A stretch of DNA of 15,500 nucleotides from Bacteroidales bacterium UBA3663 (GTDB lineage Bacteria; Bacteroidota; Bacteroidia; Bacteroidales; UBA3663): contig DFJU01000059.1 of assembly GCA_002373755.1 (NCBI GenBank), positions 5,257 to 20,756 of the forward strand. Direction: 5' to 3'. Each line of letters begins with the position of its first letter. Within the stretch, counting starts at the first letter, position 1. Of the stretch, positions 1 to 7,198 are shown one piece after another. A program made the position numbers and the translations under genes. Under the pieces are notes generated by a model. That model did not search any database. It saw only the letters and a program-made list of their open reading frames with translations, and had not been told where the DNA came from.

Positions 1-710
1 AGCGGGTCGAAGTTCTCCATGTTGCAGACGGTGATACAGTTGTCATACTTGTCGCGTACCACCTCATACTCAACCTCTTTCCAACCCTTGAGCGACTTCT
101 CGACCAAGATCTGTGGTGAGAAGGAGAGGGCCTTGGTGCCTACCACATTCAGTTCCTCCTCGTTGTCGCAGAAGCCCGAACCCAGTCCGCCCAGCGCATA
201 GGCTGCACGGATGATGACAGGATAGCCCAGGTCGGCAGCTGCCTTGCGTGCCTCGTCGAGGGTGTTGCAGGCATGGCTCTTGATGGTGTTGACGTTGATT
301 TCGTCCAATTTCTCGACAAAGAGTTCGCGATCCTCGGTGTCCATGATAGCCTGCACGGGAGTACCCAACACCTTGACATTGTATTTCTCCAACACTCCGC
401 TCTGGTAGAGGGCGACGCCACAGTTCAGGGCCGTCTGACCACCAAAGCTCAATAGGATGCCGTCAGGACGTTCCTTGGCGATGACCTTCTCGACGAAGAA
501 AGGGGTAACCGGCAGGAAATATACGCGGTTGGCCACACCTTCGGATGTCTGGACAGTGGCGATGTTAGGGTTGATGAGGATGCTCTCTATGCCCTCCTCC
601 TTGAGAGCCTTGAGAGCCTGCGAACCAGAGTAGTCGAACTCGCCGGCCTCGCCAATCTTGAGTGCGCCCGAACCGAGCAGCAGAACTTTCTTTATTTTAT
701 TGTTGACCAT
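1..710 (-). CDS. carB: Carbamoyl phosphate synthase large subunit, N-terminal part (runs off the window edge)
   Basis: The large subunit uses ammonia delivered by CarA, bicarbonate and two ATP to make carbamoyl phosphate for arginine and pyrimidine synthesis in the cytoplasm. The frame opens at the ATG at 708-710 and stays open for 236 codons to the window edge, about a fifth of a usual CarB of roughly 1070 residues. Near the start, the N-terminal nucleotide-fold motif [20 protein letters not shown] is visible, followed by [10 protein letters not shown] and [10 protein letters not shown]. The ATP-grasp segment follows, with the [13 protein letters not shown] motif near residue 168 and [14 protein letters not shown]. 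The GGLGSG version of the ATP-grasp loop resembles animal CPSases more than E. coli CarB (GGSGGG), which to my knowledge is normal for Bacteroidetes. It starts 14 bp after the carA stop on the same strand, so the two are surely one operon. The C-terminal synthetase half and allosteric domain are outside the window. Confidence 0.96.
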   Translation of the reverse strand, partial: MVNNKIKKVLLLGSGALKIGEAGEFDYSGSQALKALKEEGIESILINPNIATVQTSEGVANRVYFLPVTPFFVEKVIAKERPDGILLSFGGQTALNCGVALYQSGVLEKYNVKVLGTPVQAIMDTEDRELFVEKLDEINVNTIKSHACNTLDEARKAAADLGYPVIIRAAYALGGLGSGFCDNEEELNVVGTKALSFSPQILVEKSLKGWKEVEYEVVRDKYDNCITVCNMENFDP

Positions 711-724
711 AAGAAGCAAGACAA

Positions 725-1816
725 TTACAAAAGGTTGACAAATTCCTTGAAAATGAACTCAGTGTCGGTAGGACCCGACGAAGCCTCGGGGTGGAACTGA
801 GCCGAGAACCAAGGCTGTTTCTTGTGGCGGATACCTTCGTTCGAGCCATCGTTCATATTGATGAAGAGTGGTTCCCAGTCGGCTGGAATCGTGCTGTTAT
901 CGACCGCAAAACCATGGTTCTGGCTGGTGATGAAGCATTGGGTGGTGGGCTTGCCGTTTTCGTAGCGTTGAACCGGCTGATTGTGTCCGCGATGACCATA
1001 TTTCAGTTTCTTGACCTCTGCGCCTGCGGCCAATGAGAGGATCTGGTTGCCCATGCAGATGCCGTAGATGGGTTTGCCCGATTTCATGAACTCCTTGACG
1101 TGCTCGACTGTCTTGCCGCACAGGTTCGGGTCGCCAGGACCATTGGAAATAAACAGACCATCGAAAGTTTCGCCCATGTGGTTGAAGTCGTAGTCCCACG
1201 GCACCATCGTGATGGCAACATCGTAGCGCAACAGACAGCGGATGATGTTCTGCTTTACGCCCATATCTACCAGGCAGACCTTCTTCTTGCCGTTGCCGAA
1301 GTGCTTGACCTCCTTGGTCGAGACGATTGCCACCTGATTAACCAGATTAGGGTCTTCAAACTCGATGTCGTCGCCACCGTCGAACACAATCTTGCCCTTC
1401 ATCGAGCCCTTTTCGCGCAGCACCTTGGTCAGTTCGCGGGTATCGATGCCTTCGATGCCGACGATCTGTTCACTTTTGAGCCAGTCGGCCAACGATTTGT
1501 TGGCGTTCCAGTGGCTGTACTTCTGCGAGTAATCGCTCACCACGAGAGCCCTTACGTGAATTTTCTCCGACTCATAAAAACAAGAAAGCCCATTGGCATC
1601 GTGTGATGCTGCTGGGACACCATAGTTTCCGACCAACGGAAACGTCATAACGAGAATTTGACCGCTGTAGCTCGGGTCTGTAAGACTTTCGGGATAACCC
1701 ATCATCGCCGTGTTGAAAACGACTTCTCCATTGACGGGCTTTTCAAAGCCGAAACTGTAGCCACGGAACACATGGCCATCGTCAAGGATTAGCGAAACTG
1801 CCTTTTCGTTTTGCAT
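725..1816 (-). CDS. carA: Carbamoyl phosphate synthase small subunit (glutamine amidotransferase)
   Basis: CarA hydrolyses glutamine and channels the ammonia to CarB. The protein has 363 residues, slightly shorter than E. coli CarA (382). The N-terminal CPSase_sm_chain domain is recognisable ([36 protein letters not shown]). The C-terminal class I amidotransferase domain contains FISNGPGDP near residue 223, the nucleophile elbow YGICMGNQ with Cys254, [10 protein letters not shown] near 273, and FHPEASSGP, which supplies His342 and Glu344. The catalytic Cys-His-Glu triad is therefore complete. The residue after the elbow is Asn (GICMGN), where E. coli has His (GICLGH); this is a tolerated variant. 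The ATG at 1814-1816 is preceded by a weak purine stretch (AAAAGG). Arginine codons are mostly CGC. It is the first gene of the carA-carB operon, with a leader of about 125 nt behind a clear promoter. Confidence 0.97.
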   Translation of the reverse strand: MQNEKAVSLILDDGHVFRGYSFGFEKPVNGEVVFNTAMMGYPESLTDPSYSGQILVMTFPLVGNYGVPAASHDANGLSCFYESEKIHVRALVVSDYSQKYSHWNANKSLADWLKSEQIVGIEGIDTRELTKVLREKGSMKGKIVFDGGDDIEFEDPNLVNQVAIVSTKEVKHFGNGKKKVCLVDMGVKQNIIRCLLRYDVAITMVPWDYDFNHMGETFDGLFISNGPGDPNLCGKTVEHVKEFMKSGKPIYGICMGNQILSLAAGAEVKKLKYGHRGHNQPVQRYENGKPTTQCFITSQNHGFAVDNSTIPADWEPLFINMNDGSNEGIRHKKQPWFSAQFHPEASSGPTDTEFIFKEFVNLL

Positions 1817-1843
1817 TGCCTTTTATTTATATTTAGGTTGTTT

Positions 1844-1933
1844 TTATTCTGTCCGATGCGCCTCGCTTTGTCGCATTGACGCCCTGAGTTGATACCTTTT
1901 GACGCTTGAATACCTTAAAGTGGTCCTTGCCAT
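1844..1933 (-). CDS. Possible arginine-rich leader peptide ORF in the carA leader
   Basis: This is a 29-codon open frame that lies wholly inside the predicted carA 5' leader and ends 27 bp before the carA ATG. It begins only about 10 nt after the predicted transcription start and has AAAGG directly before the ATG. Six of its 29 residues are arginine (positions 3, 7, 13, 17, 21 and 27), encoded by AGG four times plus CGA and CGG. carA itself uses CGC almost throughout. CarAB feeds arginine synthesis, so an arginine-responsive leader peptide is conceivable. No convincing terminator/antiterminator pair follows it; only a 5-bp ATGCG/CGCAT stem is seen within the ORF. A random ORF of this length is not rare, and I know of no described homologue, so the call is tentative. 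Confidence 0.25.
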   Translation of the reverse strand: MARTTLRYSSVKRYQLRASMRQSEAHRTE

Positions 1934-1948
1934 ACCTTTAAATTGGCG

Positions 1949-1980
1949 CAAAGATAATTGGATTTTAGGTCTTGGCCAAA
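1949..1980 (-). promoter_or_regulatory. Promoter of carA-carB
   Basis: Read on the minus strand, a -33 box TTTG (1977-1980) and a -7 box TATCTTTG (1949-1956) are separated by 20 bp. This matches the Bacteroidetes primary-sigma consensus exactly (TTTG, 19-21 bp, TAnnTTTG). Transcription should start near 1942-1945, giving a leader of about 125 nt. The -33 box overlaps the palindrome TTGGCCAA at 1972-1979. Confidence 0.8.
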
Positions 1981-2065
1981 TTTGTCATTTTTTTTAATGT
2001 CGATGGCCGATAAAATCCGGCAACGTCCAATAAAATGCAATTTTTGGTTGCACTTTGGCCGATGC

Positions 2066-2103
2066 AAAATAAGAGCCGCCTCCGTTGCGAAGACAGCTCT
2101 TAT
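2066..2103 (-). terminator. Intrinsic terminator of the GH127 gene
   Basis: The 8-bp arms ATAAGAGC and GCTCTTAT (2069-2076 and 2096-2103) form a perfect inverted repeat with a 19-nt loop. Read on the minus strand, the 3' arm runs into a T-rich stretch (TTATTTTGC). It begins 11 bp after the GH127 stop codon and separates that gene from the carA promoter. Confidence 0.7.
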
Positions 2104-2114
2104 ATATAATGTGA

Positions 2115-4568
2115 TTATTTGATTTCCCATTCATAGATGCCGCATGAGGCATTGTCTGGCTGGGTGACTTCAAGTCGAATGGCGGTGGTCGTTACCTGCT
2201 TGAACTGGACGGTGTTGGCAACGCCCTTCTTGACAGGATAGTTGGCGACACCTTCGACAGGCTTCCAAGAACCATCGTATGCACGATAGAGAAGACGCCA
2301 GCTCTTCGGAACTTTGCAGCCGCCCCATGGAGAATCGTCGAACCAATAGATGGTCGATGACTGCACTGGAGTAGCCTGTACAAAGCTATATTCGATGAAC
2401 TCCATGCCGCCCTTCTTCGGGAACCAGTTGTAATATGGAATGTTCTGGTCGTTCTCGCTCTTTGGAACCAGACGGTCGTTGATGGCGCTGATTGAGCTGA
2501 CCTTGTGCGATGCGTTGACGGTCGAGCGCGATGCCAATGTCGGAGGCATTACAGGCGTCGTGGCACGCAGATCCTGTGGCAGCCATACGGCCATCGAGCC
2601 AGGTCCGCGGTGGTTCCATGCGTAATATGGAATGAGGTTCAGCTGTACGGAACGTGACTGGAGTTCGCCGCGTGAGTTGAAGAGCAATACCTGTGCATCG
2701 GTGGTGAGCAGGGTGACGTTGTATTTGTCGAACAGTTTGTCATCTTTCGTCGTGAACTTCGGAGCCTGGTTCAGCAGGATGTTGCGAACGTCGAACGACG
2801 GGTTGTCGGCAAACTCTGCACAATATACGAGCGGACCACGTTCAACAGCTACGCGACCCAAATCGGCCTCAACTTTGCTGTTGGCCTTCACTACGCGAGG
2901 TTCCATGTCCATGACGAGCTCAATCTTGTCGTTTGCGCGCCAGTCAACACCCTTCAAAGTCACGTAGCCGAACTTGTCAACAGTGACGTTGACCGGCTTT
3001 TCGTTGATTTTCACTACGAAGTTCGGACGCTTGCCGTCGCTGTATTCGTAGAGGTCGGATGGAACGGGTTGGTTGCGCAGCCAGCCCGGGATACGCAGTT
3101 TGACGTTGGCGGCGCCGCGAGCCTTACGCAAGAAGATTTTCACGTAGCCGCTGAATGGATAGTCGGTGACTTCCTCAATCTCGAATGTGCGGCCGTTGAC
3201 CTTGAATTCGGCGGTGTTGCTCACGTAGAGGTTGAAGTATAGGTCGTTGTCGCGGGTCGCATAGAGGTAGCCCGGCAGCGATGGGATGAAACGGCAGACG
3301 TTGCTTGGGCAGCAGGCGCACCCGAACCATGCCTGACGCTGGTGCTGGCCGATGCTCTCCAATGGGTTGGGGTAGAAGAACGAGCCGCCGTCAAGGCTGA
3401 TGCCAGACAAAAGGCCGTTGTAGAGAGTGCGCTCCAGCACATCGTAGTACTTTGCATCGCCGTGCAGCAGGAACTGACGGTAGTTGAAATATACGTTGCC
3501 GATGGCTGCGCAGGTCTCGCAGTAGGCCGACATGTTCGGCAGGTCGTATGCCTCGCCGAATGCTTCGCCGTTGCTTGTCGAGCCGATACCGCCGGTGATG
3601 TACATCTTCTTCTCGACGATGTTCTGCCAGATGCGGTCGATGGCCTTCACGTAGTTTACATCGGCTGTGAGGGCTCCGACATCGGCCATGCCTGAATACA
3701 TATATGTGGCACGGACTGCGTGGCCGACGGCTTCCGACTGTTCGGTCACGGGCTGATGAGCCTGGCTGTAGGCGTCGGTGCGGGCTGTGCGGCCTCGTTT
3801 TTCAAGGAAGAACTTGGCTTCGGCCAGATATTTCTTGTCGCCCGTCACGAGGAACAGTTTCGCCAATGCCATTTCTGCAATCTGGTGTCCTGGCACGCGG
3901 ATCTGCTGGTTTGAGGCAGGGCCGATTTCGCGGCACACGCAGTCGGCGTATGCTTTTGCGACTTTCAGGAAGTTGTCCTTGCCCGTAGCCTGGTAGTGTG
4001 CGATTGCGCCTTCGATCATGTGGCCGAGGTTGTAGAACTCGTGGCTCAGCTCTTCAACCTTTTCCCAGCGGCGTGCGCCCATCCACTTGTGCGGATTCTT
4101 CGGATTCATGGTGCGGGCGGTGTTGAGGTAGCCGTCAGGTTCCTGTGCTGCCGCAACGATGGCAATCACGGAGTCCATATACTGCGTGGCAGAAACGACG
4201 TCGGTACGTCCCTGACGCTGGATTTTCAGTTTGAGAGTCGGGTAGGTCTTCAGCAGGTAAGAGCAACCCTCGATGGTCTTGTAAACGTCAGTGTCGTCGA
4301 ACGAGAATCCGCGCACGACCACGGTGTCGGAACCCTGTCCCTTCAGTTGGGCCGCTGCAAGTTCGAAGTTGCGGTAACGGCCTGTCTCTTCGCACTTGGA
4401 GAATGCCAATGGGATTGTCACCTCACGGCTTGCATCCAGTCTCTGCCCCCAGAAAGTCTCGGGGGTGATCTTTACCTCGGTAAATGGAATCGGGGTAATT
4501 GGATAGTTGTTCTGCGCCAAGCAAGAGCCGGCTGCCAGAGCTACCATCGTGAATAAAATCTTTTTCAT
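2115..4568 (-). CDS. Exported GH127 beta-L-arabinofuranosidase
   Basis: A glycoside hydrolase of family 127 (formerly DUF1680) that probably removes beta-L-arabinofuranosyl units from plant cell-wall glycoproteins or pectin. The active site matches the Bifidobacterium enzyme HypBA1. GGIGSTSNGEAF carries the expected acid/base Glu335, and exactly 16 residues later CETC supplies Glu351 and Cys353. CACCPSN supplies Cys419 (nucleophile) and Cys420, so the zinc-binding Cys3-Glu set is complete. The N-terminus (MKKILFTMVALAAGSCLAQ) is a signal peptide. Cleavage after CLA is most likely, but a weak lipobox (AGSC) leaves lipoprotein anchoring possible. An (alpha/alpha)6 barrel spans about residues 30-440, beta-sandwich domains follow, and the last ~110 residues resemble a discoidin-like carbohydrate-binding module (IYWFDDSPWGGCKVPKSW, IRLEVTQ). 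The ATG at 4566-4568 is chosen because the signal peptide starts there; an upstream in-frame extension to 4850 has no protein character. The protein has 817 residues and its own terminator, and no SusC/SusD genes are nearby. Confidence 0.93.
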   Translation of the reverse strand: MKKILFTMVALAAGSCLAQNNYPITPIPFTEVKITPETFWGQRLDASREVTIPLAFSKCEETGRYRNFELAAAQLKGQGSDTVVVRGFSFDDTDVYKTIEGCSYLLKTYPTLKLKIQRQGRTDVVSATQYMDSVIAIVAAAQEPDGYLNTARTMNPKNPHKWMGARRWEKVEELSHEFYNLGHMIEGAIAHYQATGKDNFLKVAKAYADCVCREIGPASNQQIRVPGHQIAEMALAKLFLVTGDKKYLAEAKFFLEKRGRTARTDAYSQAHQPVTEQSEAVGHAVRATYMYSGMADVGALTADVNYVKAIDRIWQNIVEKKMYITGGIGSTSNGEAFGEAYDLPNMSAYCETCAAIGNVYFNYRQFLLHGDAKYYDVLERTLYNGLLSGISLDGGSFFYPNPLESIGQHQRQAWFGCACCPSNVCRFIPSLPGYLYATRDNDLYFNLYVSNTAEFKVNGRTFEIEEVTDYPFSGYVKIFLRKARGAANVKLRIPGWLRNQPVPSDLYEYSDGKRPNFVVKINEKPVNVTVDKFGYVTLKGVDWRANDKIELVMDMEPRVVKANSKVEADLGRVAVERGPLVYCAEFADNPSFDVRNILLNQAPKFTTKDDKLFDKYNVTLLTTDAQVLLFNSRGELQSRSVQLNLIPYYAWNHRGPGSMAVWLPQDLRATTPVMPPTLASRSTVNASHKVSSISAINDRLVPKSENDQNIPYYNWFPKKGGMEFIEYSFVQATPVQSSTIYWFDDSPWGGCKVPKSWRLLYRAYDGSWKPVEGVANYPVKKGVANTVQFKQVTTTAIRLEVTQPDNASCGIYEWEIK

Positions 4569-4735
4569 TGTATGTAAAGTGTTAGTCCGTTCGTTGTTCG
4601 GAATCAAGCCAATCTGAAATTCGCGTAGAGAGTGTCCTGTCCATCGTTCCGTTGCTACGCGGCATTGCTGCTCTGTATTTGGGTTATCGTTCGTTTGGGC
4701 ATGTTGCAGCAAAATAATCGGCCAAAATTCGGCAG

Positions 4736-4743
4736 CGAAGGTA
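4736..4743 (-). promoter_or_regulatory. Candidate -7 box for the GH127 gene
   Basis: On the minus strand this reads TACCTTCG, one mismatch from TAnnTTTG. The region upstream is AT-rich but lacks a clear TTTG at the right distance. No better match exists between the gene and about 4900. It would give a leader of roughly 160 nt. Confidence 0.3.
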
Positions 4744-4985
4744 ATAAATAATTTTAACATAAGATAGAATCGTCGGCCAAAAAGTTTAAAAATGTGGGGC
4801 TTGGCCTTTTGTCTTCCTTGTTTTTGTGCGATGGAGTTGCCCATTCGCAAGGTGCTTGTGTCAATATGGGTTGTTTGCCGGATTGGAAGTGTAGCAATTT
4901 GCTAAAGCAAAAGGTGTTGGCCGAAGGTGGTGCATCGGCGCCGTCTGGAGAGCCGTCGGACAAAAAACGAAAAAAAACAATCTTT

Positions 4986-5018
4986 TTTGATTATTTATAG
5001 ATTTTTTCGTTACTTTTG
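4986..5018 (+). promoter_or_regulatory. Promoter of the OmpA-like lipoprotein gene
   Basis: A -33 box TTTG (4986-4989) and a -7 box TACTTTTG (5011-5018) are separated by 21 bp, matching the Bacteroidetes consensus. A- and T-tracts just upstream may act as an UP-like element, which would fit an abundant envelope protein. Transcription should start near 5024, giving a leader of about 145 nt. Confidence 0.75.
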
Positions 5019-5139
5019 CGGTCGTGTTGAACATCGTTTTCAACGCGTATGATTCCATTCCGGCATATGGCATGACGACACTTTTTGTGGAAGCAAATGA
5101 CCGAAACGGTGAACAGTAAAATGCAAAACAACAACCTCA

Positions 5140-5157
5140 ATTATTAACTTTAAAATC
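5140..5157 (+). promoter_or_regulatory. AT-rich 5' leader element before the OmpA-like gene
   Basis: An 18-bp stretch (ATTATTAACTTTAAAATC) ends 11 nt before the start codon. It matches 17 of 18 positions of a stretch at 12135-12152, which sits the same distance before another exported protein. There is no Shine-Dalgarno sequence, so it may act as an AT-rich translation enhancer or ribosome-recruiting leader. Confidence 0.4.
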
Positions 5158-5168
5158 TTAGTTACAGT

Positions 5169-5858
5169 ATGTTTCAGAAAACTGTGCTCTGCCTTTTGGC
5201 AGGTTCCATCATTGCGATGGGTCTCGGTTCTTGCTCTTCGATGAGCAACACAACCAAAGGTACATTGATCGGTTCTGGCGCAGGTGCCGCTGTTGGTGCT
5301 GGCGTCGGCGCATTGATTGGCAAGAATGCCAAGGGTACGATTATCGGTGCAGCTGTCGGTACAGCAGTCGGTGCAACTACCGGCGCAATCATCGGCAAGC
5401 AGATGGACAAGAAGGCTGCCGCACTTAAGGCTGCAATGGCCGAGCAGGCTGCCGTCGAGACCGTCGAGGATTCGCAGGGCCTGACCGCCATCAAGGTTAC
5501 GTTCGATGCAGACATGAGCTTCGCCAAGAATTCTTCAACCCTCTCGGCCAGTGCCAAGACCGCTCTCCAGAAGTTCGCCTCAAATATGACTGGTGAGGAT
5601 ATGGTCAACACCGCAATCGTCGTCAAGGGTCACACCGATTCGTCAGGCGGCGACAAGATCAACCAGCCTCTGTCGGAGAAGCGTGCTGCATCGGTGGGTA
5701 CGGTGCTCAAGAGCAACGGCGTTGCAGCTTCGCGCATCACGGAGTACGGCATGGCTTCAAGCGAGCCTAAGACCGACAATGCGGCCGATGCCGCCAACCG
5801 TCGCGTTGAGGTTTACGTCCTCGCTACCGACGCAATGGTCAAGCAGTACGCCCAGTAA
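5169..5858 (+). CDS. OmpA-family lipoprotein with glycine-zipper segment
   Basis: A 229-residue envelope protein that probably ties the outer membrane to peptidoglycan. Residues 1-21 form a lipoprotein signal peptide ending in the lipobox LGSC, with Cys22 as the lipidated residue. Residues 31-77 form a glycine-zipper region (IGSGAGAAVGAGVGALIG, then a second copy ending GAIIGKQMDKK), which can pack in or on a membrane. A short helical linker follows. The OmpA C-terminal domain covers about 107-220, with VKGHTDSSGG around the diaminopimelate-contact Asp157, LSEKRAASV near Arg172, and NRRVEVYV at 210-217. Length and order match the glycine-zipper/OmpA proteins common in Bacteroidetes (YiaD-like). 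It has its own promoter and terminator, so it is monocistronic. The exact physiological role cannot be read from the sequence. Confidence 0.93.
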   Translation: MFQKTVLCLLAGSIIAMGLGSCSSMSNTTKGTLIGSGAGAAVGAGVGALIGKNAKGTIIGAAVGTAVGATTGAIIGKQMDKKAAALKAAMAEQAAVETVEDSQGLTAIKVTFDADMSFAKNSSTLSASAKTALQKFASNMTGEDMVNTAIVVKGHTDSSGGDKINQPLSEKRAASVGTVLKSNGVAASRITEYGMASSEPKTDNAADAANRRVEVYVLATDAMVKQYAQ

Positions 5859-5861
5859 TTG

Positions 5862-5935
5862 CATTGGCCAATGGTCACAAGATTCCCTCTCTCCGGCACG
5901 CGCTGGAGGGAGGCTTTTTTTGCCTTGGCCAATGG
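5862..5935. repeat. Pair of TTGGCCAATGG repeats flanking the terminator
   Basis: Two identical 11-bp copies (5864-5874 and 5925-5935) flank the OmpA-like gene terminator. The first is part of a perfect 12-bp palindrome, CATTGGCCAATG (5862-5873), which begins 3 bp after the stop codon. The word is over-represented across the window (see findings). Confidence 0.6.
5886..5921 (+). terminator. Intrinsic terminator of the OmpA-like gene
   Basis: The 9-bp arms CCTCTCTCC (5886-5894) and GGAGGGAGG (5905-5913) pair with one G-U and enclose a 10-nt loop. A run of seven T (5915-5921) follows. It lies 27 bp after the stop codon. Confidence 0.9.
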
Positions 5936-6151
5936 CGTTGCCTAACCAGACTCGCCGACCAAAGGCTCTATGAAGCATCTATGAGCGGATTATTTGGAGC
6001 GTTTCTTCCGAAATCTGTTGTTGGACGAGCAATGGGATTTGCGCAACCGCTATCTGCATATTCATCCAACGGAAGAGTGGAGTGTGCAACCGAATCTAAG
6101 TACCCCGACAAGTTCGATTCGCATTAACAGCCAAAATTTGTTATTTTATGT
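5922..6151. other. Spacer with a possible gene remnant
   Basis: This spacer between two convergent genes has no intact gene. One plus-strand frame starts ATG AAG CAT CTA at 5970 and is broken by TGA at 5982-5984. It then reads open to 6161 with a protein-like stretch early on (DYLERFFRNLLLDEQWDLRN) that uses codons similar to the neighbours. Its last residues fall in the hairpin at 6152-6192, so the tail is unlikely to be real coding sequence. It may be a decayed small gene or chance; no family was recognised. Confidence 0.25.
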
Positions 6152-6192
6152 TTCGGGAGTGTGACCGCAATGTCGTTGGTCACACTCCCGAA
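6152..6192 (-). terminator. 15-bp perfect hairpin 3' of the kinase gene
   Basis: The arms TTCGGGAGTGTGACC (6152-6166) and GGTCACACTCCCGAA (6178-6192) pair perfectly around an 11-nt loop. The hairpin begins 3 bp after the kinase stop codon. Position and strength suggest a terminator or mRNA 3'-end stabiliser, but no U-tract follows on the minus strand (ACATAAAATAAC). It could also block transcription arriving on the plus strand. Confidence 0.6.
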
Positions 6193-6195
6193 TCT

Positions 6196-7185
6196 TTATC
6201 CCACGTCGAACACCGACCCGCCGATAAACTCGCGTAGCAGCGAGTTCTTGGGGATTTCGTCGTCCGGAATCGGCGTGAAATAGGCGAGGAACTTAAGCAG
6301 ACGCTGTGCCTCGTCGTAGCAAGGCGAGTTGAACGGCACTTCATTAAGCACGTGCAGAGCCTTAGGGTGAAGTGCGGCCAATTCGTAAACCATTGCCGTG
6401 TTGAAAACCGCGTAGGCGTTCTCCTGGAACGGGAAAATCCACTTCTCCTCGCCTCGACGCACCGACGGCCAACGCGAAAGTGTAGATTCGGCCGAGCAAC
6501 CGCGTGTGCTGTAGTCGCGGCACAGGCGGCGGATGAGGCGGTTGTCGCTCGTCGAAATCCGCACGCCCTCCTGCAATTGTAGCGCGGTGAGAGCCGAGGC
6601 ATAGACCAGATATTTGTTCTTGGCTGGAATGCTGTCGGTCAATACGGGGTTGAGCGCGTGGATGCCCTCGATGATGAGCAGATTGTCATCGGCCAGTCTC
6701 AGCTTTTGGCCGTGATATTCGCGGCGGCCGGAATGGAAATTGTAGGTCGGGAGCTTGATTTCCTTGCCTGCAATCAGATCCTGCAAGTCGCGGTTGAACT
6801 GTTTCAGGTCCATGGCATAGACCGATTCGTAGTCCTTTTCGCCGTTTTCGTCGAGCGGCGTGTCTTCGCGGTTCACGAACCAGTTGTCCATCGAGAGGGC
6901 GACGGGTCGTTTCAGGCAGGTCATCAGCTGGATGGCCAAGCGTTTTGAGGTCGATGTCTTACCGCTGGACGATGGGCCGGCCAAAAGTATGATTCTGATT
7001 TCGGGTCGCGATGCAATTTCTTCGGCGATGGCAGCCAGATGTTTCTCCTGAAGGGCTTCGGTGGTGCGGATGATGTCGCCTGCACGGCCTGCGCGGATTG
7101 CTGCATTCAAATCGTTTACGTTGCTGAGGCCAAAGCGGGCATTCCACTCGGCCCGGGCCTTGATTGTGTCTTCAATTTTGCTCAT
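6196..7185 (-). CDS. P-loop uridine/nucleoside kinase family protein (short form)
   Basis: A 329-residue cytoplasmic kinase of the uridine kinase/phosphoribulokinase superfamily, probably phosphorylating a nucleoside with ATP or GTP. The Walker A motif GPSSSGKT is at 70-77. SMDNWFVNREDTP with Asp100 replaces the usual SLDDYFVNRE, so the second acidic residue is Asn here. LPTYNFHSGRREY lies near 145, EGIHALNP at 173-180, DNRLIRRLCRDY near 214 and RWPSVRRGEEKWIFPFQE near 238. It aligns from memory with the C-terminal part of the ~550-residue Bacteroidetes nucleoside kinases, which carry an extra N-terminal TGS/threonyl-tRNA-synthetase-like region that is missing here. The ATG at 7183-7185 is chosen because the frame upstream lies in the promoter. 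The gene has its own promoter and stands alone, convergent with the OmpA-like gene. The substrate is not certain. Confidence 0.88.
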   Translation of the reverse strand: MSKIEDTIKARAEWNARFGLSNVNDLNAAIRAGRAGDIIRTTEALQEKHLAAIAEEIASRPEIRIILLAGPSSSGKTSTSKRLAIQLMTCLKRPVALSMDNWFVNREDTPLDENGEKDYESVYAMDLKQFNRDLQDLIAGKEIKLPTYNFHSGRREYHGQKLRLADDNLLIIEGIHALNPVLTDSIPAKNKYLVYASALTALQLQEGVRISTSDNRLIRRLCRDYSTRGCSAESTLSRWPSVRRGEEKWIFPFQENAYAVFNTAMVYELAALHPKALHVLNEVPFNSPCYDEAQRLLKFLAYFTPIPDDEIPKNSLLREFIGGSVFDVG

Positions 7186-7198
7186 AAATTTAAAGTAT

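Larger units (their letters stand above)
4569..5168. other. 600-bp divergent spacer between the GH127 and OmpA-like genes
   Basis: No credible gene was found here; the short frames in both directions have no protein-like composition and overlap promoter signals. The spacer carries promoters for both neighbours. Near 4966-4988 there are A- and T-tracts likely to bend DNA upstream of the OmpA promoter. An inverted repeat TAGCAA-T-TTGCTA lies at 4892-4904. Four copies of the GGCC-centred word discussed in the findings occur (4718, 4773, 4801, 4917). No known riboswitch structure was recognised. Confidence 0.6.

Noticed and set aside
725..1816. CarA possibly inactive because GICMGN lacks the usual His after Gly
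   Set aside because: The catalytic Cys254, His342 and Glu344 are all present, and Asn at that position is a tolerated variant.
1915..2130. 71-codon minus-strand frame between the GH127 gene and carA
   Set aside because: It spans the GH127 terminator and the carA promoter and overlaps the GH127 3' end; there is no similarity to known proteins.
4569..4850. 94-residue N-terminal extension of the GH127 frame
   Set aside because: It would bury an evident signal peptide (MKKILFTMVALAAG) and its composition is not protein-like.
4794..5073. Overlapping short frames on both strands in the 600-bp spacer
   Set aside because: They cover A/T tracts and the OmpA promoter, and no codon bias or motif supports either.
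5864..6127. 87-codon plus-strand frame after the OmpA-like gene
   Set aside because: It passes through the terminator hairpin and T-tract; the other frame in this spacer looks more protein-like.
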